A DNA stretch of 64,000 nucleotides, from contig NZ_AYOD01000011.1 in NCBI RefSeq assembly GCF_000497755.1, positions 15,741 through 79,740 on the forward strand, written 5' to 3'. Below the pieces are notes generated by a model. The model made no database searches, was not told the origin of the DNA, and worked only from the letters and a program-made list of their open reading frames with translations. This stretch comes from Aliihoeflea sp. 2WW. Lineage in GTDB: Bacteria > Pseudomonadota > Alphaproteobacteria > Rhizobiales > Rhizobiaceae. Made by a program: the position numbers and the translations under genes. Shown piece after piece: positions 51,851-63,224 of this stretch (positions are counted from its first letter, which is position 1; the number at the start of each line of letters is the position of its first letter).

Positions 51851-53665
51851 TCAGGCGGCGGTGGATGTCCGTGCGGCGACGAGGTCGGAGGGCGCGAGGG
51901 CGGGATGGCGCGGCGCGTCGGCAGGCTTTTCTGCCATCATTGTCGTTTTGGCAAAAGCCAATTCGATCCTGCTCACCAGGTTGATCGCGGTGCGGTATTT
52001 CTGGCTGGCAAAGGCGCGTTCGAACTCGGACAGCAGCGCGACGAGCATGACGTCGTCGGCCGATACTGCGGAGAGATCGGCGCGTGCCTGGTGGGCATGA
52101 GCGAGCCATTCCTGCGCCCTCGCGTGGTCGCGCTTGCCGGTCGACCAGCCGACGCCGATCGGCTCCAGCGCCCAGCGTGCCCAGTGCGTGGCGACCGGCG
52201 GTTCGCTCTTGCGGTGCTTGACCTTGTCGATCGTGAAGTCGGGATTGTGGATCGCGAGCGGCATCCGCTCGAGCCACTCGATCAACGGCTGGCGGATGGC
52301 GCGCAGGCGCTCGACGTTGCCGCGCTCCTTCGCGCTCGTGGCGACCAGTTCCATCCGTTCGATGTCGATGCCTGCAAGCCGCTGCGGCAGCAGGCGGTGC
52401 GAGCGGCGAAAGCGCAGCACCATGTCGCGCGGCAACTGACACGCCCAGCAGCGGCCGCGGATTTCCGCCAGATCGGCCGACCATTCGCGCGCAGTCGGCG
52501 CCCGCCCCCTGCCGCGGCGATAGACGAGGCAGGTCATGCCGTCGACATCGGTCGCGCCAAGGAATTCCTGCGTGGGCAGTTGGCCATCCGGCAGCGCCTT
52601 CAGGAGAGCGGTCTCGTGGACGGCGGCATGGGCACGCCCTGCGCTGAAGAGCTTGACGAAATAGCGGTCCTCGCCGCGTGCGGCTTCAGCACGCACGTCG
52701 AAGACCAGCACATCGGACTGGCCGGTCTGGTGCCAAAGGTCCATTCGCGCCGTGTCGACCTGCGCGCCCGTCGCCGCCGTCAGCGCCGCGGGCAGCCATT
52801 TCTCGGGCTCGCCCTTGCCCAGAAGGTCCCAGACGCCCTTGCCGGCGATCGCCGATGCCCCCTGCCAGACATGCCCGCGGAAGAACAGCGAATTGATCTG
52901 CAGCTTGATCGGAGACAACGCGATGGCGTTGTTGACGATGCGGGCGAGGCTCTGGAACGTCTGCCGGCCGAGCAGCAGGCTGATGATCGCGAACAGGATG
53001 TGGAAGGACGCGCCGCTGATGAATTCCACCACGATCAGCGTCGTGATCGCGAAGAAACCGGTGGAACTCGCCTTCGAGACATATTGCGTGCCGTTGGCCT
53101 CCAGCCACTGGCGAAAACCGGGGCTGACGGCGCCGCCGATCGCGGCGACGGCGAACCAGGTGCCCGCCCAGGCGACGACGACGAAGCCGACGCTCGGGTG
53201 AAGGTAGCCGATGAGCACGATGACGAGCGCCACGAAGATCGTCGCCGCCAGCGTGTCGGCGAAGCGCCGGCAGGCCTTGTGGACCATGTCGTCCTGGTTG
53301 GCGAAGATCGGAAGCTTGTCGGCTTTGGCCAGCACCAGATCCCCGGTGCGCTCGGAGAAGATGTCGATAATCTTGTCGGCGATCAGATGCACGAAATAGA
53401 TGCCCACGGTCGCGGCGCCGAGGGCGGCGACGAGCACTTCGCGCTCGATCGCCTGGAATGAACTCGGAAAATAGCTCGGCACATGCGGCGAGCCGACAAG
53501 GATGATGAGCTTCAGCGGCAGGAAGAACGCGAGCAGGTGCGACACGCGCGAGACGAGCGTCGCCACGACGATGACGGCAAGCGAGACCGGCGCGATACGC
53601 ACGAGCCGGTTGCAGATCGACAGCGCCCAGCCCGCATAGGCGCGCACATTCCGGATCAGCCACAT
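51851..53665 (-). CDS. Integral membrane protein with C-terminal kinase-like (possibly inactive) domain
   Basis: A 604-residue protein. The N-terminal about 270 residues hold about six hydrophobic helices (VSLAVIVVATLVSRVSHLLAFFLPLKLIILV; LVIVLIGYLHPSVGFVVVAWAGTW). The cytoplasmic part (about 310-590) resembles the APH/kinase fold: RYFVKLFSAGRAHAAVHETALLKAL, MTCLVYRRGRG, and AIHNPDFTIDKV where HxDxxxxN would be expected. The catalytic Asp is displaced, so it may be a pseudokinase. It precedes the pyruvyltransferase-GT4 gene by 24 bases on the same strand and probably forms an operon with it, so a scaffold or regulator for capsule assembly is inferred. No known gene name applies. Confidence 0.7.
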   Translation of the reverse strand: MWLIRNVRAYAGWALSICNRLVRIAPVSLAVIVVATLVSRVSHLLAFFLPLKLIILVGSPHVPSYFPSSFQAIEREVLVAALGAATVGIYFVHLIADKIIDIFSERTGDLVLAKADKLPIFANQDDMVHKACRRFADTLAATIFVALVIVLIGYLHPSVGFVVVAWAGTWFAVAAIGGAVSPGFRQWLEANGTQYVSKASSTGFFAITTLIVVEFISGASFHILFAIISLLLGRQTFQSLARIVNNAIALSPIKLQINSLFFRGHVWQGASAIAGKGVWDLLGKGEPEKWLPAALTAATGAQVDTARMDLWHQTGQSDVLVFDVRAEAARGEDRYFVKLFSAGRAHAAVHETALLKALPDGQLPTQEFLGATDVDGMTCLVYRRGRGRAPTAREWSADLAEIRGRCWACQLPRDMVLRFRRSHRLLPQRLAGIDIERMELVATSAKERGNVERLRAIRQPLIEWLERMPLAIHNPDFTIDKVKHRKSEPPVATHWARWALEPIGVGWSTGKRDHARAQEWLAHAHQARADLSAVSADDVMLVALLSEFERAFASQKYRTAINLVSRIELAFAKTTMMAEKPADAPRHPALAPSDLVAARTSTAA

Positions 53666-53788
53666 AGCACTATCCCAATTCGATCGGTCGACTTGCCCTG
53701 CAAGCGGCCTCGGCAGATGTTGGCGCGCCGCAGCATAGCGTCATGAGCGACATGTTTCATCATGATTTGACCCACTATCCCTCTATCC

Positions 53789-55108
53789 CTAAGGGTGGTC
53801 CGTCCGCACATAGGCGCGGGGCCTGGCTTCGTCGCCGCCTCCGTCCGTGCCGGAAATCTGCGCGATGGCTACCGCGCCGGTCAGGCGGGCATACATCTCG
53901 ACCAGAAGATGCTCCTGCGCTTCCCAGTTCAGCCGTTCGGTGGCATTGCGTGCATTGGCCGCGAAGGTTTCCCGCAGGCCGCGATCCTCGACCATCCGTC
54001 GCAGCGCCGTCGCCAACGCCTCGGTGTCGTCGGAGGGCACGAGCAGGCCGAGACTGTCGGTCTGGACGATCTTGCGTATCTCCGGAAAATCGGACGCCAC
54101 GACCGGCAGTCCGGCCATGACATATTCGAACAGCTTGTTGGAATCGGTCGTGTAGTGGTTGAGGCAGGTATTCTCGATCGGCTGCACGCCGATATCGGCC
54201 GAACGCGTATAATCCGGCAACTGGTCGAGATCGACCTTCGGGATCAGCTTCACCCGTTCCTCGAGTTTCAATTCGGCGATCACCTTGCGGACGGCGGGTT
54301 CCGACTTGCCGCTGCCGATATAGACGACATAGGCGCCCGGAACCGACGCTGCGGCGGCCGCCAGCCGTTCAAGGCCCCGGCCGGACTGGATGCCACCCTG
54401 ATAGACGATGATCGGCCAGTCCTCGCGCAGCCCCAGTTCGTCGCGAATGCGGGTCGAAGGTACCCATTCCTGCCGGCGCGGCCGGTTCTGGAGAACCATC
54501 GGCCGGGGCACCTTGTAGGCCCGGGCGAAGAATTGCGCCCGCGCGTCGGTGGTGGTGATCGTGGCGCCGGCGCGGGGCATCAGATGCTTTTCGATCCAGC
54601 CGATGAACTTGCGCTCGCGCGCATAGCCCTCGCGATCGGTGCTGATCTCGTGCGCATCATAGACGAGCGCAGCGCGGGTGAAAACGGAGGCGAGCCAGGC
54701 GGTTGGTAGCGTATTGAAGTCATGTGCGTGGACGACATCGGGGCGCGATGCGACGAGCGCGGCGAGAAGCGCGCTGTGCGTCGTCCCACGCGTAACGATG
54801 CCGGCCGCCAGACGAAGCTTGCTGCGCGACGCCGGCTTGGCGGAGGTGGCCGAAGCCGCACTCGGCGCATGATCGCCTGCCGGCTTCGCCGTCAGGCCGA
54901 GGCGCTGGCGCAGGGTCCAGAACGGGCTGCGCATCACGCGCACGACCTCGACCCCGGAGCCGAGCGTCTCGCGCCGCTGCGTTTCTCCAGGCGTGTGAAG
55001 CGCGAACACCGTCACCTGGTGTCCGGCCGCCTGAAGCGTCTCGGCTTCCTTCAGCACACGCGCATCGTTGCGGAAATTGTTCCACACGATCATGGAAACT
55101 CGAGACAT
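53789..55108 (-). CDS. GT4 family glycosyltransferase
   Basis: A 439-residue GT-B enzyme. SMIVWNNFRNDARVLKEAETLQAAGHQVTVFAL opens the acceptor domain and PDVVHAHDFNTLPTAWLAS follows; the donor domain has IVYQGGIQSGRGLERL and HYTTDSNKLFEYVMAGLPVVASDFPEIRK. The start is ATG 55108 (MSRVSMIVW); a longer N-terminus is open. It is the first gene of a minus-strand unit with the membrane kinase-like and fusion genes. Confidence 0.92.
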   Translation of the reverse strand: MSRVSMIVWNNFRNDARVLKEAETLQAAGHQVTVFALHTPGETQRRETLGSGVEVVRVMRSPFWTLRQRLGLTAKPAGDHAPSAASATSAKPASRSKLRLAAGIVTRGTTHSALLAALVASRPDVVHAHDFNTLPTAWLASVFTRAALVYDAHEISTDREGYARERKFIGWIEKHLMPRAGATITTTDARAQFFARAYKVPRPMVLQNRPRRQEWVPSTRIRDELGLREDWPIIVYQGGIQSGRGLERLAAAAASVPGAYVVYIGSGKSEPAVRKVIAELKLEERVKLIPKVDLDQLPDYTRSADIGVQPIENTCLNHYTTDSNKLFEYVMAGLPVVASDFPEIRKIVQTDSLGLLVPSDDTEALATALRRMVEDRGLRETFAANARNATERLNWEAQEHLLVEMYARLTGAVAIAQISGTDGGGDEARPRAYVRTDHP

Positions 55109-55224
55109 ACCGAACTTTCTCTTGGGGCGGATCGCGGTGTTGCCGCTCAGAAGCAAGCGTCAGCGTAACCGTCGCGCCCTATCGCGAATAGCGCCGTGTC
55201 TGCCGCATTCGAAACAAGTCAATA

Positions 55225-55246
55225 GGGAGGCGCGGTTGCGCCTCCC
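55225..55246 (-). terminator. Candidate terminator downstream of the dehydratase gene
   Basis: GGGAGGCGC (55225-55233) and GCGCCTCCC (55238-55246) form a nine-base stem with a four-base loop, about 60 bases after the dehydratase stop on the minus strand. Only a modest T-rich stretch follows (TATTGACTTGTTT), so it may be an incomplete intrinsic terminator. Confidence 0.5.
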
Positions 55247-55305
55247 CGTCGAGACTTTGCAGATAAGCCACCGGGCTACCGGGGAAAAGAGGCGGAACGT
55301 GGACC

Positions 55306-57261
<1,956 letters not shown>

Positions 57262-57419
57262 ACTCGAACCAATCCAGGCATCGCCCTCAAGGGATGGTCA
57301 ATGAACTGAGCGCCGCGACGATCCAGCAACGCCACAGGTTGCATCACCTCGGCGACGAAGGCGATAAACAATGTTACAGATTCCGGTCCAATGCGCGTCG
57401 AAATGCGAGAATCCCCCAG

Positions 57420-58361
57420 ATGAAGCGGATCGTGATTACCGGCGCCAGCGGAGTGATCGGCACCGCGCTACTCGACAATCTGCGGGAGACAGGCGACGCG
57501 ATCACGGCCGCATCAAGGCGTGAAGCGCATTTCCCACCGGGCGTCCGGCATGTCAAGGTCGGGGAGGTCGGCGCCGAAACCGACTGGCGCGACGCTCTCG
57601 AGGGTCAGGACGCGCTCGTCCATCTGGCTGCCCTCCTCCCGAGCCCCGCGCATTCGCCCGACGATTTCGACCGCGTGAATGCGGCCGGTACGGCGCGAAT
57701 CGTCGAGCAGGCGGAGCGATATGGCATCAAGACCATCATCTTCCTGTCGAGCATCGCCGTCGTGACCGCCAACGCGAACAGTGTGGCAGTCGACGATATA
57801 ACGCCGCCCAACCCGGCAAACGCCTATGGGCGGTCCAAGCTCAGGGCGGAAGAAGCCGTCATGCGTTTCGCATCGATCGGCCGGACCGGCATTTGCCTGC
57901 GCCCGCCGCTCGTCTACGGCGCGCAATCGCGCGGCAATTGGCGCGCGATGATGACGCTCGCCGCATCCGGCCTGCCGCTGCCTTTCGGGGCCGTCGACAA
58001 CCGGCGGACCATGATCAGCGTCGGTAACCTCGTCGGCGCCATCCGCCACTGCCTTGAAAACGCCTCGCCCGAAAGGAGCGGCGCATATGCAGTTGCCGAT
58101 CGCGAAAGCGTCAGTCTTGCGCAGATGTTTCGAGACCTGCGCGAAGGCATGGGTCGGCGGCCCTTGCTCGTGCCCGTTCCCGCCCCGCTTCTGGCTGTCC
58201 CGCTTCGCCTTGCCGGCAAGGGGCAGATCGCGGACAGCCTGTTCGGCGATCTCGAGGTGGACTCAAGCCGCTTTCGCGATGCGTTCGCCTGGTCGCCGCC
58301 GGAAAGCGCGCGCGACGCGATCCGACGCTCGGGGCAGGAATTCGCCGCTACTCGACGGTGA
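57420..58361 (+). CDS. NAD-dependent epimerase/dehydratase
   Basis: A 313-residue extended SDR. RIVITGASGVIGTALLDNL is the NAD motif, LVHLAALLPSPAHSPDD the second element, FLSSIAVV the Ser site and NAYGRSKLRAEEAVM the Tyr-x-x-x-Lys. It would interconvert or reduce the product of the WbpM-type dehydratase (for example a 4-ketoreductase for QuiNAc/FucNAc-type sugars), which is an inference from context. The start is ATG 57420. It overlaps the convergent glmS end by 14 bases. Confidence 0.88.
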   Translation: MKRIVITGASGVIGTALLDNLRETGDAITAASRREAHFPPGVRHVKVGEVGAETDWRDALEGQDALVHLAALLPSPAHSPDDFDRVNAAGTARIVEQAERYGIKTIIFLSSIAVVTANANSVAVDDITPPNPANAYGRSKLRAEEAVMRFASIGRTGICLRPPLVYGAQSRGNWRAMMTLAASGLPLPFGAVDNRRTMISVGNLVGAIRHCLENASPERSGAYAVADRESVSLAQMFRDLREGMGRRPLLVPVPAPLLAVPLRLAGKGQIADSLFGDLEVDSSRFRDAFAWSPPESARDAIRRSGQEFAATRR

Positions 58362-60171
58362 CGGACTTGGCGAGGTTGCGCGGCTGGTCGACGTCCGTGC
58401 CCTTGAGCACGGCCGTGTGATAGGCGAGCATCTGCAGAGGCACGGCGAAGACGAGCGGCGCGAGAAGTTCGGGTGCGGTCGGCACGACGATCGTCTCCAG
58501 CGTCTCGATACCGGCCTTTTCAGCGCCCTTCTCGTCGGTGATCAGGATGATCTTGCCGCCCCGCGCCGCCACTTCCTGCATGTTCGACACGGTCTTTTCG
58601 AAGACGCGGTCATGCGGTGCGACGACGATGACGGGCATGTTCTCGTCGATCAGGGCGATCGGGCCATGTTTCAGTTCGCCCGCGGCATAGCCTTCGGCGT
58701 GGATATAGGAGATTTCCTTCAGCTTCAGCGCGCCTTCCACGGCGAGCGGATAGCTGGTGTCGCGACCGAGATAGAGGGCGTGGCGGGTGTGCTGAAGTTC
58801 GCGCGCGACCTTCTCGACCTGCTCGACGACCTTGAGCGCGGAATTGATGTAGCGGGGGGCCTCGGCAAGCTGGCGCACCAGACGCGCCTCGTCCTCAGCA
58901 TTGATCGTGCCGCGCTGGACGCCGGCGCGAACGGCGAGCGAGGCGAGGACGGCGAGCTGGCAAGTGAATGCCTTGGTCGATGCAACGCCGATTTCCGGAC
59001 CCGCGAGCGTCGGGAAGGTCCCGTCGGATTCGCGCGCGATGGTCGATTCGCGAACATTGACGACCGCGCCGATCTTCATGCCCGCCTGGCGGCAATAGCG
59101 CAGCGAGGCGAGCGTGTCGGCGGTCTCGCCGGACTGCGAGATGAACAGCGCCGCGTCCTTGGCCGCCAGCGGCATCTCGCGGTAGCGGAACTCGGAAGCG
59201 ATATCGATGTCGACCGGAAGGCGCGCATGGCGCTCGAACCAGTATTTGCCGACGACGCCGGCAAGGTAGGCCGTGCCGCAGGCCGAGATGGCGAGGCGGT
59301 CGATCGACGAAAAGTCGAACGGCGCGGCCATGTCGCGGGTGCGGCCGGTGGAGAAGTCGAGATAGTGGGCGAGCGTGTGGGAGACGACCTCCGGCTGCTC
59401 GAAGATCTCCTTCTCCATGAAGTGGCGGTAGTTGCCTTTGTCGACGACATAGGCCGCGTTGGCAGCCTGCCTTCTCTCGCGATTGACCGCGTTGCCGGCA
59501 GCATCGAACACGGCAAAGCTGTCGCGGCGAACCACCGTCCAGTCACCGTCTTCCAGATAGGTGACGGCATTGGTGAAGGGCGACAGCGCGATGGCATCGG
59601 AGCCGAGGAACATTTCGCCCTTGCCGTGACCGATCGCCAGAGGGGGGCCGTTGCGGGCGCCGACGATCAGGTCGGCATCGTCGGCGAACATGATGGCGAG
59701 CGCGAAGGCGCCCTCCAGCCGCCGGATCGCGGCATGGGCAGCCTCAACCGGGCTGGCGCCGTTCTTCACCCCATGCGCGACGAGATGGGCGACGACTTCG
59801 GTGTCCGTCTGCGAGGCGAAGGAATACCCGTCGCGCTTCAGCTCCTCGCGAAGCTCCGCGAAATTCTCGATGATGCCGTTATGGACGACCGCGACGCCGC
59901 TGGAAAAGTGCGGGTGGGCATTGGTCTCGTTCGGAACGCCGTGCGTGGCCCAACGCGTGTGGCCGATGCCGATCGTGCCGTCGAGAGGCTCCTCGTCGAG
60001 GCGGCGCTCCAGATTGACGAGCTTGCCCTCCGCGCGCCGGCGATCGAGCCCGGCGTCCGACAGCGTCGCGACGCCGGCGGAGTCGTAACCGCGATATTCG
60101 AGGCGCTTGAGCGCGTCCACGATCAGGGGGGCGACGGGGCGTGTGCCCACGATTCCAACGATACCGCACAT
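58348..60171 (-). CDS. glmS: Glutamine-fructose-6-phosphate aminotransferase (isomerising)
   Basis: A 607-residue enzyme. Cys2 (MCGIVGIVG) is the glutaminase nucleophile; LEYRGYDSAGVATL and HTRWATHGVP follow. The isomerase half contains two SIS domains (SQSGETADTLASLRYCRQ; AEGYAAGELKHGPIALID) and the C-terminal end AKSVTVE. It makes glucosamine-6-phosphate, the entry to UDP-GlcNAc, needed here for the WecB and WbpM-type enzymes as well as for peptidoglycan. It is convergent with the epimerase. Confidence 0.97.
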   Translation of the reverse strand: MCGIVGIVGTRPVAPLIVDALKRLEYRGYDSAGVATLSDAGLDRRRAEGKLVNLERRLDEEPLDGTIGIGHTRWATHGVPNETNAHPHFSSGVAVVHNGIIENFAELREELKRDGYSFASQTDTEVVAHLVAHGVKNGASPVEAAHAAIRRLEGAFALAIMFADDADLIVGARNGPPLAIGHGKGEMFLGSDAIALSPFTNAVTYLEDGDWTVVRRDSFAVFDAAGNAVNRERRQAANAAYVVDKGNYRHFMEKEIFEQPEVVSHTLAHYLDFSTGRTRDMAAPFDFSSIDRLAISACGTAYLAGVVGKYWFERHARLPVDIDIASEFRYREMPLAAKDAALFISQSGETADTLASLRYCRQAGMKIGAVVNVRESTIARESDGTFPTLAGPEIGVASTKAFTCQLAVLASLAVRAGVQRGTINAEDEARLVRQLAEAPRYINSALKVVEQVEKVARELQHTRHALYLGRDTSYPLAVEGALKLKEISYIHAEGYAAGELKHGPIALIDENMPVIVVAPHDRVFEKTVSNMQEVAARGGKIILITDEKGAEKAGIETLETIVVPTAPELLAPLVFAVPLQMLAYHTAVLKGTDVDQPRNLAKSVTVE

Positions 60172-60329
60172 ATCAGGACCTCATCGGGAGAGTACCGCCC
60201 CGCGTGACGGCATCCATTTCGGTTAAAGCTGCATTGCGACTCCGAAAACCCGTTCGGGATCGCGCAGATCGATGTTTCGGCGGCCATAGCATTGCGGTTT
60301 TGACGCCGCAAGGCTGGCCACCCGGTGCG

Positions 60330-61733
60330 TCAGGCCCGTTCGTCCCGGATCATCGCTTCCACGATCGCCTGTCTGTCGGCGAGAAGCGCGACGTCGCCGC
60401 GCGTCTCCAGATTGAGACGCAGAAGCGGCTCGGTGTTCGATGCGCGCAGGTTCAGGCGCCAATCGTCGAATTCCATCGACAGCCCGTCCAGCCAGTCGGT
60501 CGTGCGCGCCTTGCCGGCCAGATTGTCGGCGATGCGCTCCTGAACCCGGCGGCTGTCCGGTACGGTGAAATTGATCTCGCCCGAACACGGAAACGCCGCG
60601 ATGCGGTCGGCGAGGAGATCGGCCAGCGACACGTCGCGCGCCGAGAGTTCCGCGACGACCGCGAGCCAGGCCAGCATGCCGGAATCGCAATAGGCGAAAT
60701 CGCGGAAATAGTGATGCGCGCTCATCTCGCCGCCATAAATGGCGTCCTCCTCGCGCATCTTCTGCTTGAAGAAGGCGTGCCCGGTCGGGCAGGCTTTCGC
60801 GACACCGCCCATCTGGCCGACGATGTCGATCGTGTTCCAGCAGACGCGCGGATCGTAGATGATCGGCGAGCCGGGATGGTCGCGCAGCATGGTCGCCGCG
60901 ATCATGCCGACGAGGTAATAGCCTTCGACGAATTCGCCGCGATGGTCGTACAGGAAGCAGCGGTCGAAGTCGCCGTCCCAGGCAATGCCGAGATCGGCGC
61001 CCGTCTCGCGCACGGCGGCGCTCGCGCGCAGGCGCTTTTCCGGCAAAAGCGGGTTCGGGATGCCGTTCGGCAGGCGCGGATCGGGCTCGTGGTCGACGCG
61101 CACGAACTCGAAGGGCAGATGCGGCTCGAGCATGTCGAGTACGGGCCCGGCGCAACCATTGCCGGCATGGACGACGATCTTCATCGGCCGCAAGGGCTTG
61201 GCTGCGACGGATGAGAGCAGCCGGTCGACATAGGCCCGGCGCGGCAGGATGTCGTGCAGGTGCCCGCGCGCGGCGTAGTCCGCCACCGCCGGCAGCGGGA
61301 TTTCTGAAAGGACGACGTTCTCCAGCGCGTCGAGCGCGTTCTCGCGGGTCGCGGCGCGTGCGCCCGAAAGCACCATCTTCAGCCCATTGTAGTCGGCCGG
61401 ATTGTGGCTCGCCGTGACCATCAGCCCGGCATCGGCGCCGCTTGCGGCGGTGTGGAAATAGACCTCCTCCGTGCCGCACATGCCGAGCGGAAGAACGTCG
61501 ACGCCCACATCCAGCAGTCCCTGAGCCAGCGCCAGCGCGAAGGCCGGGCTTTCCTGGCGCATGTCGTGGCCGACGACGACCGCGCGCGGGGTCAGCTCGC
61601 GCCCGACGGCCTTGCCGAAGCGGTGCATGAAGGCGACGTCGATTTCCTGCGGGATGCGGCCGCGAACGTCATAGGCCTTGAAGGGCGATCCCAATGGCGT
61701 ACTCCGCTGAAGACTTGATGGGGCAAGTTGCAC
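60330..61733 (-). CDS. manB: Phosphomannomutase/phosphoglucomutase
   Basis: A 467-residue alpha-D-phosphohexomutase. FKAYDVRGRIPQEID opens the protein; the phosphoserine loop is TASHNPADYNGLK; the metal loop DGDFDRC and the sugar-recognition GGEMSAHHYFRD follow. RASNTEPLLRLNLE binds phosphate. It interconverts mannose 6- and 1-phosphate for GDP-mannose. GTG 61733 has no ribosome site; TTG 61694 has GGAG eight bases upstream and gives a more typical N-terminus. It is divergent from manC. Confidence 0.94.
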   Translation of the reverse strand: MQLAPSSLQRSTPLGSPFKAYDVRGRIPQEIDVAFMHRFGKAVGRELTPRAVVVGHDMRQESPAFALALAQGLLDVGVDVLPLGMCGTEEVYFHTAASGADAGLMVTASHNPADYNGLKMVLSGARAATRENALDALENVVLSEIPLPAVADYAARGHLHDILPRRAYVDRLLSSVAAKPLRPMKIVVHAGNGCAGPVLDMLEPHLPFEFVRVDHEPDPRLPNGIPNPLLPEKRLRASAAVRETGADLGIAWDGDFDRCFLYDHRGEFVEGYYLVGMIAATMLRDHPGSPIIYDPRVCWNTIDIVGQMGGVAKACPTGHAFFKQKMREEDAIYGGEMSAHHYFRDFAYCDSGMLAWLAVVAELSARDVSLADLLADRIAAFPCSGEINFTVPDSRRVQERIADNLAGKARTTDWLDGLSMEFDDWRLNLRASNTEPLLRLNLETRGDVALLADRQAIVEAMIRDERA

Positions 61734-61814
61734 AATTTGCGTTCACGACATGTAAATTGGACTTTGTCATGAATACTCCGGAACGGAACCGGGAAAGACA
61801 GCGGGGACGCGCGA

Positions 61815-63218
61815 ATGCTTTTGCCTATCATCATGGCTGGCGGGTCGGGGACCCGGCTCTGGCCGCTTTCGCGACAGCTCTACCCCAAGCAGTTCCACGC
61901 GCTGGTCGGCAATGAAACCATGCTGCAGGCAACAGTCTCCCGCCTCGATGGCCTCGACGCGCAGACGCCGCTCATCATCTGCAACGAGGAACAGCGCTTT
62001 CTGGCCGCCGAGCAGATGCGCGTCGCGGACGCGGGGGATGCGACGATCCTGCTCGAGCCGGTCGGCCGCAACACGGCGCCCGCGATCGCACTTGCTGCGA
62101 TCCGCGCGTCGGCAGGCGGGCACGATCCGGTCCTGCTCGTCCTTGCCGCCGACCATCACATCCGCCAATCCGAGGCGTTCCGCGATTGCGTGCGCGCCGG
62201 CGTGAAGCTGGCGACGGAAGGCAAGCTCGTCACCTTCGGCATTGTCCCGGCGAGCGCCGAGACGGGCTATGGCTACATCCGCAAGGGCAATCCGCTTGGG
62301 GCGGGCTTCGAGGTCGCCGCCTTCGAGGAAAAGCCCGACGCCGCCACCGCCGGGCGCTACGTCTCGGAAGGCAACTACCTCTGGAACAGCGGCATGTTCA
62401 TGTTCCGCGCCCGCCGCTATCTGGAAGAGTTGAAGAAATTCCGGCCAGATATCCTCGCCGCCTGCCGCCAGGCGATGGCCGCGACGACGCCCGACATGCA
62501 GTTCGTGCGCGTCGACGCCAAGGCGTTCGCCGAGTGTCCCTCCGAATCCGTCGACTATGCGGTCATGGAAAAGACCAAGGACGCCGTCGTTCTGCCGCTC
62601 GACGCCGAGTGGAACGACATCGGCTCGTGGTCGGCGCTGCTGTCCGTGCAGGAGCGCGACGGCGACGGCAACTCGTTCTCAGGCGATGTGCTGTCGATCG
62701 GCACGCGCAACACGCTGGTGCGCGCCGATGGCCGCCTCGTCGCGCTCGTCGGCATCGAGGACCTGGTCGTGGTCGAGACCAAGGATGCGCTGCTCGTGGC
62801 GCACCGGGACAAGGTTCAGGACGTCAAGGGCATCGTCGACCAGTTGCGCGAGGCCGGCCGCACCGAGCACCTGAACCATCGCGACGTCTACCGGCCGTGG
62901 GGCCACTACGATTCCATCGATGTCGGGGAGCGCGACCAGGTCAAGCGCATCACGGTCAATCCGGGCGCCAAGCTCTCGGTTCAGATGCACCATCACCGCT
63001 CCGAGCATTGGGTCGTCGTGCGCGGCACCGCGCGGGTGCACAAGGGCGAGGAGACAATCATGCTGACGGAGAACGAATCCGTCTACATCCCGCTCGGCGA
63101 AATCCACGCACTCGAAAATCCCGGCAAGATCCCGCTCGAACTGATCGAGGTCCAGACCGGCTCCTATCTCGGCGAAGACGACATCGTGCGCTTCGAGGAC
63201 CGCTACGGCAGGTCGTAG
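61815..63218 (+). CDS. manC: Mannose-1-phosphate guanylyltransferase / mannose-6-phosphate isomerase
   Basis: A 467-residue bifunctional type II enzyme. The pyrophosphorylase motif [23 protein letters not shown] is at the N-terminus, with [24 protein letters not shown] and [12 protein letters not shown] in the middle. The C-terminal cupin isomerase has [24 protein letters not shown] and [17 protein letters not shown]. It makes GDP-mannose from fructose-6-phosphate with ManB. It is read from ATG 61815, divergent from manB, with 81 bases between. Confidence 0.96.
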   Translation: MLLPIIMAGGSGTRLWPLSRQLYPKQFHALVGNETMLQATVSRLDGLDAQTPLIICNEEQRFLAAEQMRVADAGDATILLEPVGRNTAPAIALAAIRASAGGHDPVLLVLAADHHIRQSEAFRDCVRAGVKLATEGKLVTFGIVPASAETGYGYIRKGNPLGAGFEVAAFEEKPDAATAGRYVSEGNYLWNSGMFMFRARRYLEELKKFRPDILAACRQAMAATTPDMQFVRVDAKAFAECPSESVDYAVMEKTKDAVVLPLDAEWNDIGSWSALLSVQERDGDGNSFSGDVLSIGTRNTLVRADGRLVALVGIEDLVVVETKDALLVAHRDKVQDVKGIVDQLREAGRTEHLNHRDVYRPWGHYDSIDVGERDQVKRITVNPGAKLSVQMHHHRSEHWVVVRGTARVHKGEETIMLTENESVYIPLGEIHALENPGKIPLELIEVQTGSYLGEDDIVRFEDRYGRS

Positions 63219-63224
63219 ACCGAG

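Noticed and set aside
50795-53461. An 888-codon plus-strand open frame
   Set aside because: It is antisense to the pyruvyltransferase part of the fusion gene and to the membrane protein. It is rich in Arg, Asp and Gln without recognisable motifs.
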